Below are positions 60,540-64,000 of a DNA stretch of 64,000 nt, piece after piece. The DNA comes from Spirochaeta africana DSM 8902 (GTDB taxonomy: Bacteria > Spirochaetota > Spirochaetia > DSM-27196 > DSM-8902), in NCBI RefSeq assembly GCF_000242595.2, contig NC_017098.1, positions 248,001 to 312,000 of the forward strand, in the 5' to 3' direction. Within the stretch, counting starts at the first letter, position 1. The number at the start of each line of letters is the position of its first letter. Under the pieces are notes generated by a model that saw nothing but the letters and a program-made list of their open reading frames with translations, did no database searches and was not told where the DNA came from. The position numbers and the translations under genes were made by a program.

Positions 60540-62807
60540 CTAAAAATGATGGCCGAGCGAGACTACCGTGCGCAGCCGTACGCCGGTGCGCACCGCGGTT
60601 TCGATCTGCAGTGCACCGATCGGGGTATCCACCCCGAGGCCAACACCGACCGCCCAGAGCATCTCCGGTTCCTCCCTGTCCTCTGCACCCGGCAGCAGCC
60701 GCGAAATGTCTGCTGTACTGGCCAGGCCGAAGCCGCCTCGCCAACTGGCGTACACCCGGTTATGCAGAAGTGGCGGCAAGGACGGCAACTGCCAGTAATG
60801 ACCGCCACCAAGCAGGGTGATCTGACGCCGCTGCAGTTCATGCCGGTAATAGCCGGGGAAATCCTCGCGCCCGCCGACCCATCGGCTGTCCCACAGCGGG
60901 GGCTGGGTATCCAGGGCGGAGGTACCGCGAAAGCGCCAGCTCAGGGTATGGCGTGAAGTCAGCGGCAGATAACGGCGGTAGTCAATATCCAGCACCTGGT
61001 AGTCCGACACGTCGCTGCTGAGCGAGAAGGAGCGAGAGTAGTACGCTGATCCATGGACACCCCGAGAGGGAAACGGAAACCGGTCCAGGGTATCCAGCTC
61101 GACCCCGGTCAGTATGCCGGTGAACCAGCCGTCGAGGGCAGGCAAGGAGACCTCCTGCCGGTATACCGGGGACTGCCGGAACCAGCCCGATCGAACTGCC
61201 GCCCGCAGGTTCATTGCCCCGAGAATCTCGTGCTGCAGGCCGATTCGGGCCATGCCCAGATCGGTCACGTAGCGTTCGGCAGGGTTGTCGGTTTCATGCA
61301 GGGTGTGCTGCAGGCGTCGGTAGTCCAGACCCGCGTTGGCCTGCAACCCCCGTATGACCGGCTGGTGATACTCCAGCATGCTGTGTAGGTTTTGCCCCAG
61401 GCGCAGTTCCAGTTCCAGACGGGATCCGCGGGTGAGCAGATTGATGGCGGTCAGATGTACTGCAGCGGTAAACTCTTCTTCCTGCAGCTTGCCGAAATGC
61501 GATTCATACCCGATGCCAAGCCGGACATAGTTGTAGGGCTCCTGCAGAGGTTCAAAATGGAGCGCCAGCACCGCCTGCTCTCCGGATATCTGCAGCAGCT
61601 GATACTCGATGGAACGGTAGCCGGCCTCGTTGGTAACCGCGTCGGCAATGGAGTGAATCTGTTCAATGTTCATCGCACGGTTCAGAGGAAACCGGCTGCG
61701 GATTCTCCGGGCATGACCGGGATAGGCCCCGTATATGCGCACCTCCTGCAGGCTGACCCGGCGCGGCCACGGCACCGCAGGGGTGGTGTGCGGGATCGAC
61801 CGGTCCTGTGGGTTCTGCGTATAGTATTGCGGTGTACGCAGTTCATCTGACAGCTGCTGAAGCTCGGCCTGATGCTGCTGTGCCGCTTCCCGGCCGCGCT
61901 CAATGAGCTCTGCCGCCGAGCCAAAACTTGCCGGGGTATACCCGTCAACCGCGGGGCGCAGCATAATATCCGCCAGTTCGTGTTTGCCGGTACTGGTGCG
62001 ATGTATCACCAGGTTAACCGTTTGGGTAAGCACATCGGCGATTCCCAGGATGTTTTCACTCTCCAGCAAGGGAACCTGGAGGTCAACCGCGATTACAATA
62101 TCTGCCCCGAGTTCCCTGGCGGTATCAATCGGGAGGTTGTTTACCAGGCCGCCGTCGACCAGCAGTCGTCCATCCATCTCTACGGTGTCGAATACACCCG
62201 GCACCGCCATGGACGCCCGCATAGCCAGCGCCAGATTTCCGGCGCCCAGCACCACCTCTTCCCCGGTCTCCAGGTCGGCCGCGATGGCGCGGAAGCGTGT
62301 CGGCAGTGCATCAAAATCCTGTTCGCCGCGATATTCCGAGGTAAGCAGGCGCAACAGATTGCTGATCCTGTTACCGCTGATCATCCCCGGGGTTAGGAGG
62401 CTGCCGCCGGCCTCAAAGTCGGCCTGGGCAAGATATGCGATACCATCGCTGTGCTCCTGAAACCGCGTGCGAACCCGCGGCGGCGGTTCGGCAAACAGCT
62501 CGATCCAGTCAACCGATTCCACGATCTCCTGCAGATCCGCAGCACGGTAGCCGATGCTGTACAGCCCGCCGGCGATAGCACCCATGCTGGTACCGACTAC
62601 CATATCGACCGGGATGCCAAGCTCCTCGATCATCTCCAGTACCCCGATGTGGGCAAAGCCCAGGGCACCGCCACCTGCCAGCACCACCGCGACGGTTGGC
62701 CGTGGCGTCTGTTCCCGGGAGTCGGTGAATGCCGGTGGTGTGGCGAGGCAGATACACAGCAGTGCGGCACCGCAGCGCCTGATGGCCCGGGAATGTAATC
62801 CGTTCAT
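60540..62807 (-). CDS. Patatin-like phospholipase with BamA-type barrel (type Vd autotransporter)
   Basis: 755 residues. After a signal peptide (to about residue 28) comes a patatin domain (about 37-330) with oxyanion loop GGGALG, catalytic Ser74 (GTSMG) and Asp218 (VDGG). A POTRA-like domain (about 385-460) and an outer-membrane barrel to the end (VVSLGHHF) follow. The order matches Pseudomonas PlpD, where the barrel exports the lipase to the surface. It probably hydrolyses phospholipids outside the cell or in the outer leaflet. Start 62807 has GGAGGGG. It is divergent from a small barrel gene. Confidence 0.9.
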   Translation of the reverse strand: MNGLHSRAIRRCGAALLCICLATPPAFTDSREQTPRPTVAVVLAGGGALGFAHIGVLEMIEELGIPVDMVVGTSMGAIAGGLYSIGYRAADLQEIVESVDWIELFAEPPPRVRTRFQEHSDGIAYLAQADFEAGGSLLTPGMISGNRISNLLRLLTSEYRGEQDFDALPTRFRAIAADLETGEEVVLGAGNLALAMRASMAVPGVFDTVEMDGRLLVDGGLVNNLPIDTARELGADIVIAVDLQVPLLESENILGIADVLTQTVNLVIHRTSTGKHELADIMLRPAVDGYTPASFGSAAELIERGREAAQQHQAELQQLSDELRTPQYYTQNPQDRSIPHTTPAVPWPRRVSLQEVRIYGAYPGHARRIRSRFPLNRAMNIEQIHSIADAVTNEAGYRSIEYQLLQISGEQAVLALHFEPLQEPYNYVRLGIGYESHFGKLQEEEFTAAVHLTAINLLTRGSRLELELRLGQNLHSMLEYHQPVIRGLQANAGLDYRRLQHTLHETDNPAERYVTDLGMARIGLQHEILGAMNLRAAVRSGWFRQSPVYRQEVSLPALDGWFTGILTGVELDTLDRFPFPSRGVHGSAYYSRSFSLSSDVSDYQVLDIDYRRYLPLTSRHTLSWRFRGTSALDTQPPLWDSRWVGGREDFPGYYRHELQRRQITLLGGGHYWQLPSLPPLLHNRVYASWRGGFGLASTADISRLLPGAEDREEPEMLWAVGVGLGVDTPIGALQIETAVRTGVRLRTVVSLGHHF

Positions 62808-62873
62808 AGCCCCTCCGTCCGGCAAGAGTAGCGCTCTGCTGCAAGAAAGTACAGTAAATCCTGCTGTCATAGC

Positions 62874-62902
62874 TGTACACAAGCTGTGGAAATTCCGATA
62901 AT
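62874..62902 (+). promoter_or_regulatory. Promoter of the small barrel gene, leaderless spacing
   Basis: TGTACA (62874-62879), 17-bp spacer, GATAAT (62897-62902), then six bases to ATG 62909. Confidence 0.5.
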
Positions 62903-62908
62903 CATGGC

Positions 62909-63412
62909 ATGAAGCGAACAACAATACTGGCATCACTGGTACTTCTGCTTGCCGGACCTGTCGGCATTTCGGCGACCTCTTTCTCGGCCGGTCTGGGAAT
63001 GGATTTCCTGAATTATGAACGCCCGTACCTCTCGACCCATCTGGCCTACATCGGTGAGCTGGCCGAGAATGTGGAGATGGAGCTTGGCGGAACCTTTGGC
63101 ATTGTAGTGGAGGACCAGGAACCTGGCTTCTTTCTGCCGTTGCAGCTGGGTCTGGGGTTTGTATTTCCCGATCTTCCCGGTGTTGATGGTATCCTGGGGG
63201 TTGGTGCCTCTCCGGCGTTCAACTGGGGAGTAGGGGTGGATGACTTCCGGTTCTATCTGGGACCGTATCTCAAAGCCGGGGTTCGGGTGCCGGTACACCC
63301 GTTTATGCGCTGGTACCTGGAGGTACAGCAGAACCTGCATATCGGTCCCCCGCAGTGGATAAATACCTCGACCCGGGTTATGACCGGGATCAACTTTCAT
63401 TTCGGAAATTAG
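62909..63412 (+). CDS. Small outer-membrane beta-barrel-like protein
   Basis: 167 residues, unrecognised. The signal peptide ends about residue 22 (GPVGISA). Eight or so alternating strands follow with Gly/aromatic girdles (MELGGTFGIVVE, LQLGLGFVFPD, FRFYLGPYLKAGVRV), resembling a small barrel. The chain ends INFHFGN rather than in Phe. It is leaderless by promoter position and divergent from the patatin. Confidence 0.6.
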   Translation: MKRTTILASLVLLLAGPVGISATSFSAGLGMDFLNYERPYLSTHLAYIGELAENVEMELGGTFGIVVEDQEPGFFLPLQLGLGFVFPDLPGVDGILGVGASPAFNWGVGVDDFRFYLGPYLKAGVRVPVHPFMRWYLEVQQNLHIGPPQWINTSTRVMTGINFHFGN

Positions 63413-63482
63413 CCCGACCAGGCAGTGTTGTCCGGGCAAATCCTGATCCCCTGCATTAGAGTTAAAGGATGGGGGTATACTC

Positions 63483-64000
63483 GTGGCGGAGCGGGACGGA
63501 TTCAACTATCTTGAGGGAACCGAATGTCCGGTAACCGGACTGCCGATAATCCCGCGCCCCGAGTGGAGCTTTTTTACCCGCGACAATCACTATACCGGCT
63601 ATATCACCCAGGTCGGCAGCAATGTCTTTATATACACCGCGATCGGGCGACCGGTTCCGGAGGACTCCCCCCAATCCGCGGCCAACGTCCATCGGTTTCT
63701 GGATGAAAACCTGCCGCCAGACGGCAGATTCTATGCCCTGTTTGACTACTCCCGGCTGGTAACCCCACCGGTGAAAAACCGGCTGAACGTACTCAAAGAG
63801 CTCCGGGCGCTTTTGCCGCGTATCCGGCTGATCATCTTTTTCGGGATGACCGGATCGCTGCGTTCGGTCGTGCAGCTGGCAGTATTTCTGTCCGGGATGG
63901 GTGACCGGATGTTTGTCTGTCGCGGCTACCGGGAAGCCCTGCATATCGTGCGTGCTGACCAGTTGCGGCACGGGATTCGCAACACACCGGCAGGTACGGG
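63483..64000 (+). CDS. Unknown soluble protein, cut by the window end
   Basis: At least 172 codons open to the last base. The only start in frame after the upstream stop is GTG 63483, with GGGGG seven bases before. The protein begins VAERDGFNYLEGTECPVTG. It looks soluble and alpha/beta, with one more hydrophobic strand region (RIRLIIFFGMTG) that could be buried. No family was recognised. The start of a multidomain regulator is possible, but there is no direct evidence. Confidence 0.55.
   Translation, partial: MAERDGFNYLEGTECPVTGLPIIPRPEWSFFTRDNHYTGYITQVGSNVFIYTAIGRPVPEDSPQSAANVHRFLDENLPPDGRFYALFDYSRLVTPPVKNRLNVLKELRALLPRIRLIIFFGMTGSLRSVVQLAVFLSGMGDRMFVCRGYREALHIVRADQLRHGIRNTPAGT

Overview
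The window reads as a GC-rich chromosome segment from a free-living, motile bacterium with a Gram-negative-type envelope, most likely a spirochaete of the Spirochaeta/Alkalispirochaeta kind. This is an inference from split secD/secF, FlgM behind a flagellar-sigma-like promoter, a CheB-CheR-kinase fusion, a CHASE2 cyclase beside a FecR protein, HDOD and PilZ proteins, several predicted outer-membrane barrels and a type Vd patatin. No rRNA, prophage, insertion sequence or CRISPR array was found. The DNA is densely coding, and no gene-free stretch exceeds about 300 bases.

Layout. 1-9 kb: end of secD, secF with a terminator, an APC/SLC12-like transporter, a metallopeptidase/beta-propeller protein and a membrane histidine kinase. 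9-14 kb: a CHASE2 adenylate cyclase diverges from a predicted outer-membrane protein plus FecR pair. 14-16 kb: a small exported protein, an RRM protein behind a long structured leader, and serine acetyltransferase. 16-22.5 kb: a tightly overlapped HAD, NUDIX, CheB-CheR-PAS-kinase and response-regulator operon. 22.5-29.3 kb: typA, PilZ, DUF4097 and zinc-ribbon proteins, rsmI, flgM, an Fe-ADH homologue lacking metal ligands, and a TrmH methylase. 29.3-33.6 kb: a minus-strand Lon-like protease, HDOD and OsmC operon. 33.6-35.4 kb: a LuxR/receiver pair bracketed by an exact 45-bp direct repeat. 35.4-39.1 kb: Nif3, LspA, a small membrane protein, a large unknown protein directly downstream of tRNA-Ala, and a small unknown protein. 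39.1-46.3 kb: AddB/AddA-like recombination nucleases and an EamA transporter behind a strong inverted repeat. 46.4-51.8 kb: a hybrid kinase, Dps and a lipoprotein. 51.9-54.7 kb: an inositol-monophosphatase, aldonolactone-oxidase and HAD operon. 54.7-60.4 kb: an outer-membrane-like protein, then fabH divergent from fabD-fabG-fabF. 60.5-64 kb: a patatin autotransporter, a small barrel protein and a gene cut by the window end.

The most general observation is promoter architecture. Many transcription-unit starts have a sigma70-like -10 element only 6-8 bases before the start codon and no convincing Shine-Dalgarno, which predicts leaderless mRNAs. Operon-internal genes instead carry ordinary AGGAG-type sites or overlap as ATGA, TAATG or GTGA. 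Other items worth checking are the flgM sigma28-type promoter, the degenerate Fe-ADH, the 45-bp repeat around the LuxR cassette, the HELVH metallopeptidase-propeller architecture, and the RRM leader with a possible short upstream ORF. All coordinates and motifs were read by eye. No database search or folding was run.
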